NCBI GenBank assembly: GCA_020744225.1
Contig: JAGMWG010000017.1
Span: 434,001-498,000 of the forward strand
Source: Paraphoma chrysanthemicola
Lineage: Eukaryota; Ascomycota; Dothideomycetes; Pleosporales; Phaeosphaeriaceae
DNA length: 64,000 bases
Direction of reading: 5' to 3'
Positions within the stretch are counted from its first letter, which is position 1. Each line of letters begins with the position of its first letter. The position numbers and the translations under genes are program-made. Below, piece after piece: positions 53,609-64,000 of the stretch. The notes under the pieces were generated by a model. The model saw only the letters and a list, made by a program, of their open reading frames with translations. It was not told where the DNA came from and did no database searches.

Positions 53609-55324
53609 ATGGGCATCCTGTCCCGGCTCGTCATTGCCACCACAGGTGCCCTCCCCACCGAGCCTAACAACATCAAGAAATGGGTCGAAGCCAACGGCGG
53701 CAAGTGGGCTCCGAAAGTTGTCGAGAACGTCACACATCTCATCGCCAGCAAAGAAGCATGGACCAAAGTCACCGATCCCGTCATGAAGGCCGCTGAGCTC
53801 AACATCCACATCGTGAGCTACGACTGGCTTGAAGATTCGCTCCAAGGCAAACGAAAGCTAGCCGAGAAGAAGTACACATGGGAGATGATCAAGAAGGACA
53901 AGAAGAGGAAGAAACAGCTGAAGAAGCTTGGCAAGTTGGGGGATGGTAAGAAGTTCATCGAGGGGTGTCGGCAGATCAGAGAGCTCACGGGATCAGGTAC
54001 GTCAGTCAAACTTCCGCCCGAACGCAAGCCGAAGAAGTGGACGAGTTTCTTCTTTGCTGAGCAAATCAACACGCCTTTTGTTTCGGCGAAAGACGATTTG
54101 CTGCGGCGGAGAGCGGAGCGCGAGGCGAAGGAGGCGGCGGACAAGGCTGCAAAGGCTGAGAAAGCTGCGAAGAAGACTTCAGGATCGGCAGATGCTCCCA
54201 TTCAGACCGAAGACGAGACTCCTGATCCGACTTCTTCGCCTCTTCTCCCAACACCTCCTTCGTCTGTCTCTCCTACTAGGCTTGCTTCGAAAACCGCTTC
54301 GCCTGCTCCGTCCAAATCTGCGATCAACACTCCACCTCCCGCAGAACCACAAGCTAAGAAACTCTCTCTCAAAGATCGGTATCACTATTACCTCGATTCC
54401 ACTGGCTTCGAATACAAGGTCACCCTCGCGCGCGCCAACCCAGCCTTGAACAACATCACACGCTACCAACTCAGCATCTTGGAAAGCCATACCACTCCAC
54501 ACACGTACTGCACCCTCGTGCAATACGCTTCACCAGGCGGAGTGCCAGAGCCAACCACCAGCACGCCCAAATCCGGAAGCACATACGCAAGCATGCGCAA
54601 CCCACTCCTCAACTTCCTCAAACACCCAAACCCCACACTACCCACACAACCCACTCCCAACCAAGAAGCCACCCGTCTCCGCACGCTCATCACCCCAGCC
54701 TCAGCAACTAATATCAAACCATACAAGACCCTCATTTGCCCCCTCGACTCCCCCTTCACACCCGCCTGGCGCGCCTTTCGCCACGCGTTCCGCGACCTCA
54801 CACTGCTCTCGTGGGAAGAACGTTTCGACACCGCCAAGACGCTGCAGAAAGTTCGTGCCAAAGCGCTGGGCGTCGAGCCGTATACTTATGCCCGACCTAT
54901 GGAAGGGATGCCTGTTGGCCTGCGTGTGCAAGAGGCGGGACTGTACCAGGCCGGCATTGGCAGTGGTGCGGGACTGGAATTAGTTGTCTTAGGTGACGCA
55001 GAAGACGGATACATACGTAACGAATTCAATCTCCCTGGCCTGGACGAGGAACTAGGTACAGGTCTTGTTGGCGCCGCGATTAAGCGGGATGAAGAGAAAC
55101 TTCGAGAGCAGGAAAGGGAGGAGGAGAGGAAAGTCGCGAAGAAAGCAGCAGAGGAGAAAAAGAGGGTCCAGGATGAGAAGAAGCGCGCGAGAGCGAGTTG
55201 GAATAAGCCGCTGTTTAATTGTCAGACAGGCAGGCCGGAGCCGGGGGCGTGGGAGAGGAATATGCGTGGTGGTATGGAGATGGGGGGACAGGGGAAGCCG
55301 CATTGGGGGTGGGATAGGGATTGA
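53609..55324 (+). CDS. BRCT and WGR-like domain protein
   Basis: Single exon, 571 aa. Residues 1-85 form a BRCT domain (LSRLVIATTGALPTEPNNIK; GGKWAPKVVENVTHLIAS; IHIVSYDWLEDSLQGKR, with the conserved W). A Lys-rich segment and a long Ala/Lys and Pro/Ser linker follow. Around residues 255-320, DRYHYYLDSTGFEYKVTLAR and NITRYQLSILESHTTPHTYC resemble a WGR domain, although the Trp-Gly-Arg itself is replaced (LVQYASPGG). This pairing occurs in PARP-type proteins, but no ADP-ribosyltransferase catalytic domain is present. The C-terminal 100 residues are a charged coiled coil. A nuclear, DNA-damage-linked role is inferred from BRCT plus WGR only. Confidence 0.7.
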   Translation: MGILSRLVIATTGALPTEPNNIKKWVEANGGKWAPKVVENVTHLIASKEAWTKVTDPVMKAAELNIHIVSYDWLEDSLQGKRKLAEKKYTWEMIKKDKKRKKQLKKLGKLGDGKKFIEGCRQIRELTGSGTSVKLPPERKPKKWTSFFFAEQINTPFVSAKDDLLRRRAEREAKEAADKAAKAEKAAKKTSGSADAPIQTEDETPDPTSSPLLPTPPSSVSPTRLASKTASPAPSKSAINTPPPAEPQAKKLSLKDRYHYYLDSTGFEYKVTLARANPALNNITRYQLSILESHTTPHTYCTLVQYASPGGVPEPTTSTPKSGSTYASMRNPLLNFLKHPNPTLPTQPTPNQEATRLRTLITPASATNIKPYKTLICPLDSPFTPAWRAFRHAFRDLTLLSWEERFDTAKTLQKVRAKALGVEPYTYARPMEGMPVGLRVQEAGLYQAGIGSGAGLELVVLGDAEDGYIRNEFNLPGLDEELGTGLVGAAIKRDEEKLREQEREEERKVAKKAAEEKKRVQDEKKRARASWNKPLFNCQTGRPEPGAWERNMRGGMEMGGQGKPHWGWDRD

Positions 55325-55599
55325 GGACATGATTTAATGGAGGTGCGGAGAGTTTGCGAATTTCAAGGCTCTGTGGAGATTCATCGTGGGCGTTCAGAAA
55401 GTTGGAAGAGCGCGGAAAGATCCAGGTTTACGGAGTATTCTTTGAGACGTAGACATTTATGTGTTATACTCTCAACGGAATCCGGATATCGATGTAGCAG
55501 GATCAGCCACAAGTTACTCAATCAATCGGGATCACAAGCATATGGAGCACTCTCTCCCGAAGCATTCAAACTCAAGTACCAGGTGATCGCGACGCTTGT

Positions 55600-57030
55600 T
55601 CACGTGGTATTCTCCCGCTCCGTCAAATTCGATAGATCATTCAACCTCACGTCGAACCGCCCATCCCCATCAATCCTTCTCTCAAAGTCCCACCTCCACG
55701 TCTCCAATTCCACCTGCCCACTCTTCTGAGTCGAATTGTCCGTCCTCGTCCCTCCCGAGAATCCACTCCTGAACAATGAGGGCAGTGAAAATGGACCCCG
55801 TATTTTATCCTTCTTCTTCATCTCTACCTTGGCTTTTGCTTCTTTGAGATCAAGCGGTTCGCTTGGTTTTGTCTCGTTTGGCGAGCGGGAGACTCCGAGT
55901 TTGGCGCAGATGGCAATGAAAAGAGCTGAATGTCTGATAGTACGATTGTAGAGTTTTGCAACGCAGGGCATTGACGAGACGAGGATGGATATGGCGCATT
56001 CTATGATGCTTTTTCCTCGCGTCAAATACTGCCAGGTAATTTCGATCATAGGAAGACTCACCCACATAAGGCAGCCAGGATGAAATGCCGACCCACCCCA
56101 TCATGTTGCAAGACCAAGACACGGAAGTAAATTACTACAATGTCCGCCACAACTGCACTAGTATCTATCAGCCCGTGAATTGATCAGTATGCACACAAGA
56201 CTTCCATCGACCCGGTAGCAAACATGGCCAACACACCACGTTTCCTCCTCGTGCTTAGATTCAATCCCAATATCACCGGAATAGGCATCACTACGATCAA
56301 TGCGTCGACAACAAGGCAAGCTGCCGATGAAATCACCGGCAGCCATTCCCGCTTTTCGCGTTCCATCTTCATACTCTTGTACTTCTTTCCGGGGCCGAAC
56401 GCGACAATAAACGCAACGCCCCCTGCGGCGATGGGCAAGCAGAAAACAAGTGCAATGTATATCTGTATACGCATGGATTTTCGGATGGAGAAGAGGCGGT
56501 AGTATAGCGCTAGCATGCAGCATTTACCGAGCAGGATCGCGAAACTTAGGACAAAGCCGTAGATGGATAGCATCTTAATGTAACAGAGTCAGCATGGCGA
56601 AGATGTTGTGTATTCTAGGAGCATCATGTGGATACTGACGCGTTGGTACCATAAGCTGTAAAGTACTAGACCAAGTGGGATGTCATAGTCTTGCTTCCCG
56701 AAAACCCGTGTGAAGGGGATGAGCATGCCGCCGATGGTGATGGTTAGGATGAAAGTCGCAATGGCACACCCTGGAAATTTCTTCTTGTTAGAAGCGGACA
56801 AAATAGTAAGGAAATGCTGACCTACAGTCGTCTATTTTCCATGTCTCGCGCCCCCAATTGGCCCAAATACGCAACGCAATGATGGATGTTGTCATGAACA
56901 GCATTAATGATACTATTACGATGATCAGATCTAGCAAGTCTGACCTTGCGCCAAAATCAGGTGTCACGCCAGTCGGCGGCTTATGATAGGGTACTTTCCA
57001 AAGATCCATGCCTTGAGTACTCTGGCTCAT
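55600..57030 (-). CDS. fungal rhodopsin-like (PTH11/SAT4-type) 7-TM protein
   Basis: Clear exons: 57030-56826, 56770-56640 and from 56573 to about 56190, then a last exon ending at the stop at 55600. The start MSQSTQGMDLWKVPYHKPPT precedes TM1 (LLDLIIVIVSLMLFMTTSII); the splice yields KIDDW, the conserved DD(W) after TM1. Further helices: CAIATFILTITIGGMLIPF, LSIYGFVLSFAILLGKCCML, IYIALVFCLPIAAGGVAFIV, VISSAACLVVDALIVVMPIP. The final exon has YLTRGKSIIECAISILVSSM and a soluble tail. The junction between about 56190 and 56040 could not be resolved: a stop lies in the simple reading, and no single intron is convincing, so a missed exon or a defect is possible. Members are orphan receptor-like proteins; ligand unknown. 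Confidence 0.65.
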
Positions 57031-58059
57031 GGTTGCGTGCGGAATTGAGTGCCGACCAAAAATATGGAAGGCTCCCACTTTGCATTAACAAATATCTTGA
57101 AGTCTGGGGAACGCGCCATTTGACTACACTAGAGCGTGTCAAGTTGTCAGCCAAGGTTGAATTAATGAGGCTGTGATTGCGTTTGTGTCACATCCGGGGA
57201 GTACAGACGTGCTTGAAATGATCAGCACCGCGTAAGATTTTGCCAAATCTCGGGTAGTACTAGACCGCCGTACGACTAGCAGCTTTGAAGATCAGATTGA
57301 AGGCGAACCCATATATCTCCATAGCTACTTCGCCACATCCTCGCTCATGCAGGCTCGGATATCATGCACGTTCTTATTTGCATTCTGCAGAGCGGCTCCG
57401 GGTAATGTGAAAGTGGTCTCAGGATTGACTGTAGCTGTCAAGGTATCTAAGTTCAGGACGTACGTTTGATTTGAATTCGAACATGCCTTTTTGGCGCCGG
57501 AATGATGGGAGTGGACGTCACTATTCTTCAGGGCTTGGGGGCTTTCGTGTCAACAATCTCGGTCAAGGGCGGAGGCCCTCTCGCACTGACGTCCATGGAC
57601 TAGACGCTCAGAATCTGCACCAAATCATTGGCAAGTATCGGCATATTACTCTACGCGCAATATGCAATGATTTGTATCACAAACTTCAGCCTTGATTCCG
57701 TTCAGCCCCAATAATCGGACCGATTCTGGAGGAAGATCGTTCAGCTTGGCCTTGTACAGCAGGCAAACGACCACCTCAGGGTCAAAGCTTCAAACAATGG
57801 ACTTCATTTGCTACTCAGCAACCCCATCGAATCAGATGAGACAGGTCCTGGCGCTACCGCAAGAAGCGGTCTCAGTCTAATTAGGTTGCCACAGAGGCCG
57901 CCCCTCAAGACAGAGGCAGGCGACACCTGTGATTTTTCGGATGGGCCATCAACCATAGGCTTGAACCTTTCGCCCCAAGAATTTGACTATTAGCAGAGGT
58001 TCAGATCAGGGACATTTCAGACAGTCCGAGAGGATGGTGTGAAGTCGGTTTCGGAGCAA
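57031..58059. other. gene-poor region with isolated protein-like frames
   Basis: No complete model could be built. A frame at about 57718-57993 on the plus strand (RFWRKIVQLGLVQQANDHLR, ending SPQEFDY) looks protein-like but lacks a start and clear introns. It may be the last exon of a decayed gene. Confidence 0.3.
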
Positions 58060-58359
58060 TCAAAGACCCTGGAAATACCCTGCGTGCGGGACGGCTTTGC
58101 GTAAGGAGAGGACTTCTCGGTGTTCACAAACCACCTCAATGCAAAGCTGCCGGAGGCCTTGCTCCATGAATTCCAAGTTCTGGGAAATCAACGCTTCCCA
58201 TAAGAAATCACCTACACGCCACAAATGACAATACATGATGGATGATATCATCGACCGTTGTCCGGCTCTCCACGATAACCAGCAATCATTTGCCACCGAT
58301 CGTATTTCTCTGATTAGTTCCTGAATGGACTTGCGCCTCATATTTGGAGGCCAGCTCAA
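58060..58359 (-). CDS. possible small hypothetical protein or exon
   Basis: A 99-aa frame with helical, protein-like composition (SIQELIREIRSVANDCWLSW; FLWEALISQNLEFMEQGLRQ; LCIEVVCEHREVL). It has no recognised domain. It may be an exon or relic of a fungal hypothetical gene rather than a complete gene. Confidence 0.3.
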   Translation of the reverse strand: MSWPPNMRRKSIQELIREIRSVANDCWLSWRAGQRSMISSIMYCHLWRVGDFLWEALISQNLEFMEQGLRQLCIEVVCEHREVLSLRKAVPHAGYFQGL

Positions 58360-58859
58360 AGATGCCGCGCGGCTGACTGAGGTGCTCTTCTATGAAGTCG
58401 TGTTGCGGGCCGCCTCCAAGAAAGACCTAGCAAAACATCCTGATCTTACGTACTTTATCACATTAAGACCAACTACAAAGCTTATCGTCTACTATAGACT
58501 ATACCTACGTTATGAAACTTCTCGCTAACATCATTCTTGTGTCGAGCTATATCGCGTGGGGCAAGGGATTAGAGGCTTGTGTCTACGGCGGATGAATATT
58601 ATTGAGACGGCATCAGCATCAGGACACATTACTCTACAAGTGCCGCGGGTGTGCTTTTGAGCCGCGTGTGTGCTTCGGGTTTGCCTATAGGCTGGAGTAG
58701 CGAGTCTCTGCGCATCCTTGCAGATCCTTCGAGGTTCTGTTCTCTCATCATACATCGATTTGCTGTAGAAGACCGGACCTACCGCAACCTACGTACTTGC
58801 TTGATTCGTGCGAGAAGCCGCATATCTTCGTACATCGGTTCAGTTTATTCATATCCGCC
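58360..58859. other. upstream region of the second HET gene
   Basis: 500 bp with no gene; AT-rich around 58440-58530. Confidence 0.35.
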
Positions 58860-60955
58860 ATGTATCTCTGCGCATTGTGCGCCTCTATATCGCTTTCGAA
58901 AATGCGCGGCCCAAATTGTGACCAAATGATGCCTCACCAACCGAGTTATCTTGCACTGAATAAGTCCGCGAAAGACGGCTGCCGGCTTTGCGGGTTCTTT
59001 TGGATGGCTCTCGAGCTTGGCATCGCAAAATACAGGAAGTTGGGCCTTCCTCGTGAGGCTATTGCTCATGTTTCCGAGCGCTATCCAGGTCGTCAGATTT
59101 CTCTCGTCGCGTGGGGAGGTCCTAAAGATAGTCTGGATCGAATTCACATCATTACCACTGGTGATATACCAGATCTCGATGACGACGACGATGACGAGGC
59201 ACTGGCGGACCCGACTATGCACCCCAATCATCAACTGGCACTGGATGGGGTAGTCGATCTGTATGCACATGAAGGTGATGATATCTTGCTCTACCCTTGA
59301 AGGTGCAACGTTGACATAAGTACCTCAAGGTAGACGATCCGGCTGCCTGGCACGGCGGTATAACAGGGCGGGGCCTGCCAACTTCGTCTGGCTTTGAAGA
59401 GGTCGACTTCCAGCAGCTGCAGAAGTGGCTTCAGAACTGCCTGCACAACCACGCAACCTGTGCTGGCCTTGGTCTACAGGCGACTCTCCCCACACGTGTC
59501 CTTGACGTGGGCTCTTCCGATGGTAAGGCTGAACCTTACTTGCTTCAAGCCGGGGAATCAAAGGGAAGATACATTGCCCTAAGCCATTGTTGGGGTGGTA
59601 AGGTACCCTTGACCACGACAACTGCAACATTGTCCGACCGGACTCGATGTATCCCGTTGCAGTCGTTACCGAAGACTTTCCGGGAAGCCGTAGCTGTAAC
59701 GCGAAAGCTTGAGGTGAGATATCTCTGGATTGATAGTCTGTGTATCCTCCAGGACAGCCGAGTGGATTGGGAGAAGGAAGCAGCGGTTATGGGAGACATC
59801 TACGCATCCAGCTATCTGACCATTGCTGCGAGAGGAAGCGCGAATTCTGCAGGTGGCCTTTTCATCCCACGTTCTCCAGAGCCCTCTCCATGTCGTCTGG
59901 AATACAAGTGTGAGAAACACACATTATCAGGCTATATGTATATACGACCACCCAGCTTCGAACATGAAAGCGTGCGTAATGCTGCCCTGGACACTCGCGG
60001 ATGGGTCTTGCAAGAGCGGTTGCTATCACCCCGAATCATCTACTTCGGTAGGCAGCAACTCTATTGGGAATGCGTTGAGTCCACGTCTCGCCAGGATGGC
60101 AGAGCTGCAGATGTAGCCACCGACGATCTGCGGTCGGACCGAAGTTTCAAGTCCAATCTCGATCCCAATGGTCCCTTGCCGTTCTCCGGTGTTGCGTTGC
60201 TATCACAAGATCTTCAAATCACTGATCCAGACCAGTTCAAGCGAGAAGCCAGCTTACTTCGCTGGTACAATATTGTCGAGGAGTACACTACTCGAAACCT
60301 TACCTACCAATCCGACAAATTGCCTGCGCTTTCAGGTATTGCGAAAAGATTCCAGGACTTGACTGGATACGAATACCTGGCTGGTATTTGGAAGATTAAC
60401 ATCCTTCCAGGGCTTCTATGGCGCGTGAAACGGCCCAGCGATGAACTGACTTGTACCACATTGCCATCCTGGACATGGGCACGTTTGATTGGAAGGGTTA
60501 GGTTTTGGAGTCAAGGTACCGGCCTTCCCATTCGCCAATTATATGAAGCTTGTGAAGTGGTCGGATTGAGTTACGCTCTCTCCAGCCAGCACAATCCTTT
60601 CGGTGGTATCGAGTCCGCTGAGTTGCAGATCCGAGGCCGTGTCATTGAGGTCTCATACACACCATCCGATAAACCGGAGGATGAATTTCCCGCCACAGTC
60701 TTCTCATCGAGCGGAATACCAATAGGACAAATTGACTTTGACCTCAAGTCTTCGTCATCGCTGCGATCATTCTCCTGTCTTCTCATTCACGGTGGTATGA
60801 ACTATCCTGCAGCAATCGCGCTAAAGCGACAAGCGATGGAAGGCTTGCACCGTTACCAAAGGATTGGATACGTGTCCGTGATATCGGATAGTTCCGGGTC
60901 AATAGGAAGAGCAGCCTTTGGGGACGTCACTGCCCGTGTCGTTACCATTGTGTAG
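58860..60955 (+). CDS. HET-domain protein, second intact copy
   Basis: Two exons, 58860-59274 and 59334-60955, joined through a 59-nt intron (codon G|AC) to 678 aa. The ATG at 58860 gives MYLCALCASISLSK with a Cys-rich N-terminal module (LCALC...DGCRLCGFFW), common in this HET subclass. An acidic run of Asp lies near residues 108-114. The linker FQQLQKWLQNCLHNHATCAG precedes the HET domain: YIALSHCWGG, FREAVAVTRKLEVRYLWIDS, LCILQDSRVDWEKEAAVMGD, IYASSYLTIAARGS, and DTRGWVLQERLLSPRIIYFG. The C-terminal part is long and unassigned. No frame breaks. It belongs to a different HET subfamily from the gene at 14754. Confidence 0.85.
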
Positions 60956-61100
60956 TGTCATTTAATCCTCACAAAGGAAGCGTGATCATCAACATCGTAA
61001 CTTTACGATAGTACTATTCCACTCTAGTAGGCCTTAGTGGTCGCATCTACTCAACTCTAGCTACATCATTCGGTGCTACCCCATTGAATACTTGAAGCCG

Positions 61101-61289
61101 ATGGATGTTGAGATTGAAAAGGCGAAGGAGAATCTCATGGAGTTTGATACCAAGGGGAGAAGTGTTCAGCTCTGGAATGAGAGATACGAGGACAACGCGC
61201 TGAGAGATGCGAATGGCTTCGTCATTGGTGAGCCCAATTACCATGGTCCGTGGAACAGGAGGCTGAACGACAAGATGTTCTGGATGTGA
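61101..61289 (+). CDS. small hypothetical protein or terminal exon
   Basis: A 62-aa frame, MDVEIEKAKENLMEFDTKGR to NRRLNDKMFWM, charged and protein-like. It is too short to place. It may be the last exon of a small gene whose first exon lies in 60956-61090. Confidence 0.3.
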   Translation: MDVEIEKAKENLMEFDTKGRSVQLWNERYEDNALRDANGFVIGEPNYHGPWNRRLNDKMFWM

Positions 61290-61612
61290 GATGGGCGAGC
61301 GACGTGGGCGGACAATTGCTATCGTTGCAGTTTTGCACTATCGCGCCTTTTCTTTTGTCTTCAAAGTTTTTTCCATCGCCTTGTTATCGCGTTCGTTCTT
61401 CCGTGTGATCTCTCGATTAATCGTTGCATGAGTATTTCTAGTAGTAATTCCTCGCCGTGTGCACCCACCTCGCCAAAGCGTGTTTCATCTCTCCATGCTT
61501 TTGCATGACACAATCTCCATCTCAACCTCAGCGCGTGTTGCGAGGCAGAAGGAAGGAGAAAGTGCCGCGCATGCACTGTGGGATACCTATGTTCCAGAAC
61601 ACGATGCGTTAT
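61290..61612. other. intergenic, nothing recognised
   Basis: About 320 bp between the small frame and the 3' end of the basic-protein gene. Confidence 0.35.
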
Positions 61613-62914
61613 TCAAAGTCCAGCGCCACCACCACTACCACCAAGCCACGACCCAACCACATCCAACAATTCTTTCCTATCTCGCTTCCTCTCCGCCGTC
61701 TTCCTTGACGCACTCGCCCTCGGCCTTGCCCGACTCATAGATTGTCTGATTCGCACAGTCTTCTCCGGGTTCACGTCATCATTACCGGATCTGCGTTTCC
61801 TCGGCGAACCACTGTCATATGTCCGCACCCTGACACGACCGATACGTCGGATTGCCTTCTCGCCAGATAGATTGATGAGAGTGCCTCTCGGGCGTTGAGA
61901 ACGAAGTCGGATCAAAGGGACCCGTCGTCTTGTTCCTAGTGGTGTGCGGACGCGCTTTAGTAGTGGAAAACCTCGTCCTGACGATTGTCCTGGTGTTATT
62001 GCCTGCGATCTTTCGCCAGGACCCTTCGACAATAGGCGTCGTTGTCTGCGAGTCCGTTGTCTCTTGTGTCGAAGCTTTGATTGTTGTGCTTTTATGGCAG
62101 GGTATGCGGACACATTGAGGAGCCGGATGGGGACGCGTTCTGTTTCATGTACTTCGGTATCGTAATCTTCTAACTCTTGGGTAGTGACAAGATGTTTCGG
62201 GTCTGTGCTGGAAGCGTTCTGCGCTGAAGGAAAAATGAAGGTGCGGATGACGGGCTTATCGACCTTGCGTATCCTAGGAGCCCCAGTCTTTCCCGACCGA
62301 AGAGCAACCCCTGCGGCGACTTCGTCCACTTCGGCTTGTGGTGCAGATATGGATGACACAGTATACATACTTTTCGGCTGTCGATTGGAAGACGACTGCG
62401 ACGCTGCACGTGGCTTCTGGTGCCGTAGATTCCATGCCCATGTCGCTTTGACATTGTTGCGGCGGTGCCGCCGATGCATTGTGTTTATGACAGATTCATG
62501 CTCCTTCTTCAACGCATCGACAATGCGAATAATGGAGTACTGTTGCTCAATGACGTCCGCGAGCTTAGACAAGGTGGAAGATGATAATGTCCGTACTCTA
62601 GGGCCCTGTAGGCCACGTCCTACAAGTCGGCGACGCTGGTGGATCTTGCTTAAGAGATCTCTGCACTCTTCAGTCACTTCGCCAACAGCACGCCTGAGCT
62701 GGTGTTCTTGAAAAGTTACTGCCGTCAATAACGGCGTCGAAGACTTTTGCTTTCGGACCGACGGAGTATTGGACACGTTTGCTTTGTTGCGGCGTCTGCG
62801 GATCGTGTTGCGGCGTCTGTGAATCTGATTCAGTTGGGTGATGTAGTTTTTGGTCAGCTTATTTGTGACTCGAATGATATCTTGCAATCGCGCATACGCA
62901 TCCACTCTTGCCAT
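61613..62914 (-). CDS. highly basic hypothetical protein, 433 aa
   Basis: Single frame from the ATG at 62914 (MARVDAYARLQDIIRVTNKL); it is open upstream to 63022 without an ATG. The protein is rich in Arg, Ser and Thr, with clusters such as HRRRNTIRRRRNK, HRRHRRNNVK and RHKRQRTRRQRR spread over its length. The N-terminal 170 residues are helical (VGEVTEECRDLLSKIHQRRR; IEQQYSIIRIVDALKKEHES). No known domain. Composition suits a nuclear or nucleic-acid-binding protein, which is only a guess. Confidence 0.55.
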   Translation of the reverse strand: MARVDAYARLQDIIRVTNKLTKNYITQLNQIHRRRNTIRRRRNKANVSNTPSVRKQKSSTPLLTAVTFQEHQLRRAVGEVTEECRDLLSKIHQRRRLVGRGLQGPRVRTLSSSTLSKLADVIEQQYSIIRIVDALKKEHESVINTMHRRHRRNNVKATWAWNLRHQKPRAASQSSSNRQPKSMYTVSSISAPQAEVDEVAAGVALRSGKTGAPRIRKVDKPVIRTFIFPSAQNASSTDPKHLVTTQELEDYDTEVHETERVPIRLLNVSAYPAIKAQQSKLRHKRQRTRRQRRLLSKGPGERSQAITPGQSSGRGFPLLKRVRTPLGTRRRVPLIRLRSQRPRGTLINLSGEKAIRRIGRVRVRTYDSGSPRKRRSGNDDVNPEKTVRIRQSMSRARPRASASRKTAERKRDRKELLDVVGSWLGGSGGGAGL

Positions 62915-63092
62915 TGGTAAAACTGGGAGAGGAGAAACCTTTCGATTGAGACGAATAGGACGAGCAACATCCTTGACTGTTCTGAAAGGGGCAATTTGTG
63001 TTGGATGCGTTGTTGACTTCAACTTGGATGATTTATCTTGCCAGGCATATTTAATCTACTTCCGCTATCAGAACTACACTGCAAAGCACCGA

Positions 63093-64000
63093 CTAGGCCG
63101 CAATAGGCTCACCTACATCTTCAGGCGAGTCGTGCTCATCTTCTAGCTCAACAGACCAGAACCGAGTATATGGCACGTCGACAGTGGTGGTGGCGAGTGT
63201 ATGAGCACTATTCGAGCCCGCATGCAGACGCCGAGTGACAGTCATGCCTTGCTCTGAAAGCGCACCAAAGCTGTGATTGAAGACAGCAGGATCTTCCAGA
63301 TTTGCCCCCGTCTGTTGCCATGATCCTCCTGGTAACGAGTCCATGGTGCTCGGTATGGTGCCGAGTTCCCAACCCCAGGTCCTCTCCTTCGGCAACGCCT
63401 TGAGCTTCGCAAGTTCATCATGTCCATTCGCCTCGCCTGCAATGCCCGATGTTGGCGAGATGAAGAATTGAATCGCATCGCCGTCCTGCACAACCGGTGT
63501 GAGCGCATCCTCAAATGCACCCGGGCCATCGGCTGCACTGGTTGCATCTTCCATGCGGATAGGAACCTCTTCACTGACAGGAACGGGATCAAGGGATAGC
63601 AAGCCTGCCTTTTTCCCCCATCCGCCCCCACCACTGAGAACGCGATGCAGACGCGCACCATCTGCAAGTGCATCTGCTACCAGCCTGTTGAATGCAGGCG
63701 GGTCACTTTGCCACAAACGCTCCCAAAGCACTTCACGCGTGATCGTCCCCTTTTCTGTCCGACCAAGCTTTTTCGCAAGGAGGGCCAATGTTTTTGCCGT
63801 TGTGGCTTTTGTCATCGACCGCGGGATCACGAGGGCCCAAGCTGTTGTCGGTTGCGCTGGCTGCTGGCGCGCTTTATAGAATTCAGGTACCACCTTCTCC
63901 AGCTCAGAAGAGGCGCTGACACCCTCGTTGTTCGGCCCTGTGACGCGTCGAATGATGTTACCCATACAGCCATCGACCTTGCGGGGCAGAGTCAAGGGCA
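63093..64000 (-). CDS. hypothetical protein, 5' end outside window
   Basis: The frame is open to the window edge, so the gene is partial. About 300 C-terminal residues are visible. A winged-helix-like block occurs early (MTKATTAKTLALLAKKLGRT; REVLWERLWQSDPPAFNRLV, ADALADGARLHRVLSGGGGW). The rest is disordered with a final conserved-looking part (TVDVPYTRFWSVELEDEHDS). No catalytic motif seen; family not recognised. Confidence 0.55.
   Translation of the reverse strand, partial: PLTLPRKVDGCMGNIIRRVTGPNNEGVSASSELEKVVPEFYKARQQPAQPTTAWALVIPRSMTKATTAKTLALLAKKLGRTEKGTITREVLWERLWQSDPPAFNRLVADALADGARLHRVLSGGGGWGKKAGLLSLDPVPVSEEVPIRMEDATSAADGPGAFEDALTPVVQDGDAIQFFISPTSGIAGEANGHDELAKLKALPKERTWGWELGTIPSTMDSLPGGSWQQTGANLEDPAVFNHSFGALSEQGMTVTRRLHAGSNSAHTLATTTVDVPYTRFWSVELEDEHDSPEDVGEPIAA

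Noticed and set aside
59160..59215. GAC/GAT repeat as a mobile or regulatory element
   Set aside because: It is a short coding microsatellite for an Asp run in the second HET protein.
1..64000. Secondary-metabolite cluster, CRISPR array, tRNA or rRNA genes
   Set aside because: No polyketide or peptide synthetase, spaced direct-repeat array, or cloverleaf/B-box pattern was seen.

Overview
The window reads as filamentous ascomycete (Pezizomycotina) nuclear DNA, probably Dothideomycetes. Genes lie on both strands without operons. Most are split by 45-80 nt GT-AG introns, some with a CTAAC or CTGAC branch site. The gene set includes a three-domain trpC, Nup188, SGF29, Fta4 and several HET-domain genes. 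The class-level placement is inferred from protein style, not from any search.

Layout. 0.3-10 kb is accessory in character: an unknown secreted protein (306-2294, minus), a secreted metallopeptidase whose HExxH motif is split by an intron (3441-4747), an F-box/2EXR-like protein, a SET protein, a CYP505-type reductase fragment, and an AA9 lytic polysaccharide monooxygenase (8836-9994) whose 3' end is broken by an insertion of about 280 bp. 10-21 kb holds a disordered protein, SGF29 of SAGA, a coiled-coil protein, a HET protein, a damaged repeat protein, kinetochore Fta4 and an unknown protein. 21.9-33 kb is again accessory: a polytopic membrane protein, a decayed HET-NACHT gene (24550-27630), an unknown 496-aa protein, a chitin-binding (CBM18) protein, a small Cys/His protein and a broken HET fragment.

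33-55 kb is a conserved housekeeping block: a CSC1/OSCA-type channel, a Rossmann-fold oxidoreductase-like protein, a polytopic membrane protein, endonuclease III (NTH1), an F-box/zinc-finger-like protein, NUP188 divergent from trpC, and a BRCT/WGR-like protein. trpC has a GCN4/CPC1-type TGACTCA site in the shared promoter. 55-64 kb holds a fungal 7-TM rhodopsin-like protein, a gene-poor stretch, a second intact HET protein, a very basic protein and the 3' part of a further gene that runs off the window.

The genes do not form a metabolic cluster. The most distinctive feature is the concentration of incompatibility-type genes (two intact HET genes, one HET-NACHT ruin, one HET fragment), next to secreted plant- or fungal-wall-active proteins and several genes caught in the process of breaking. 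No tRNA, rRNA or CRISPR array was seen.
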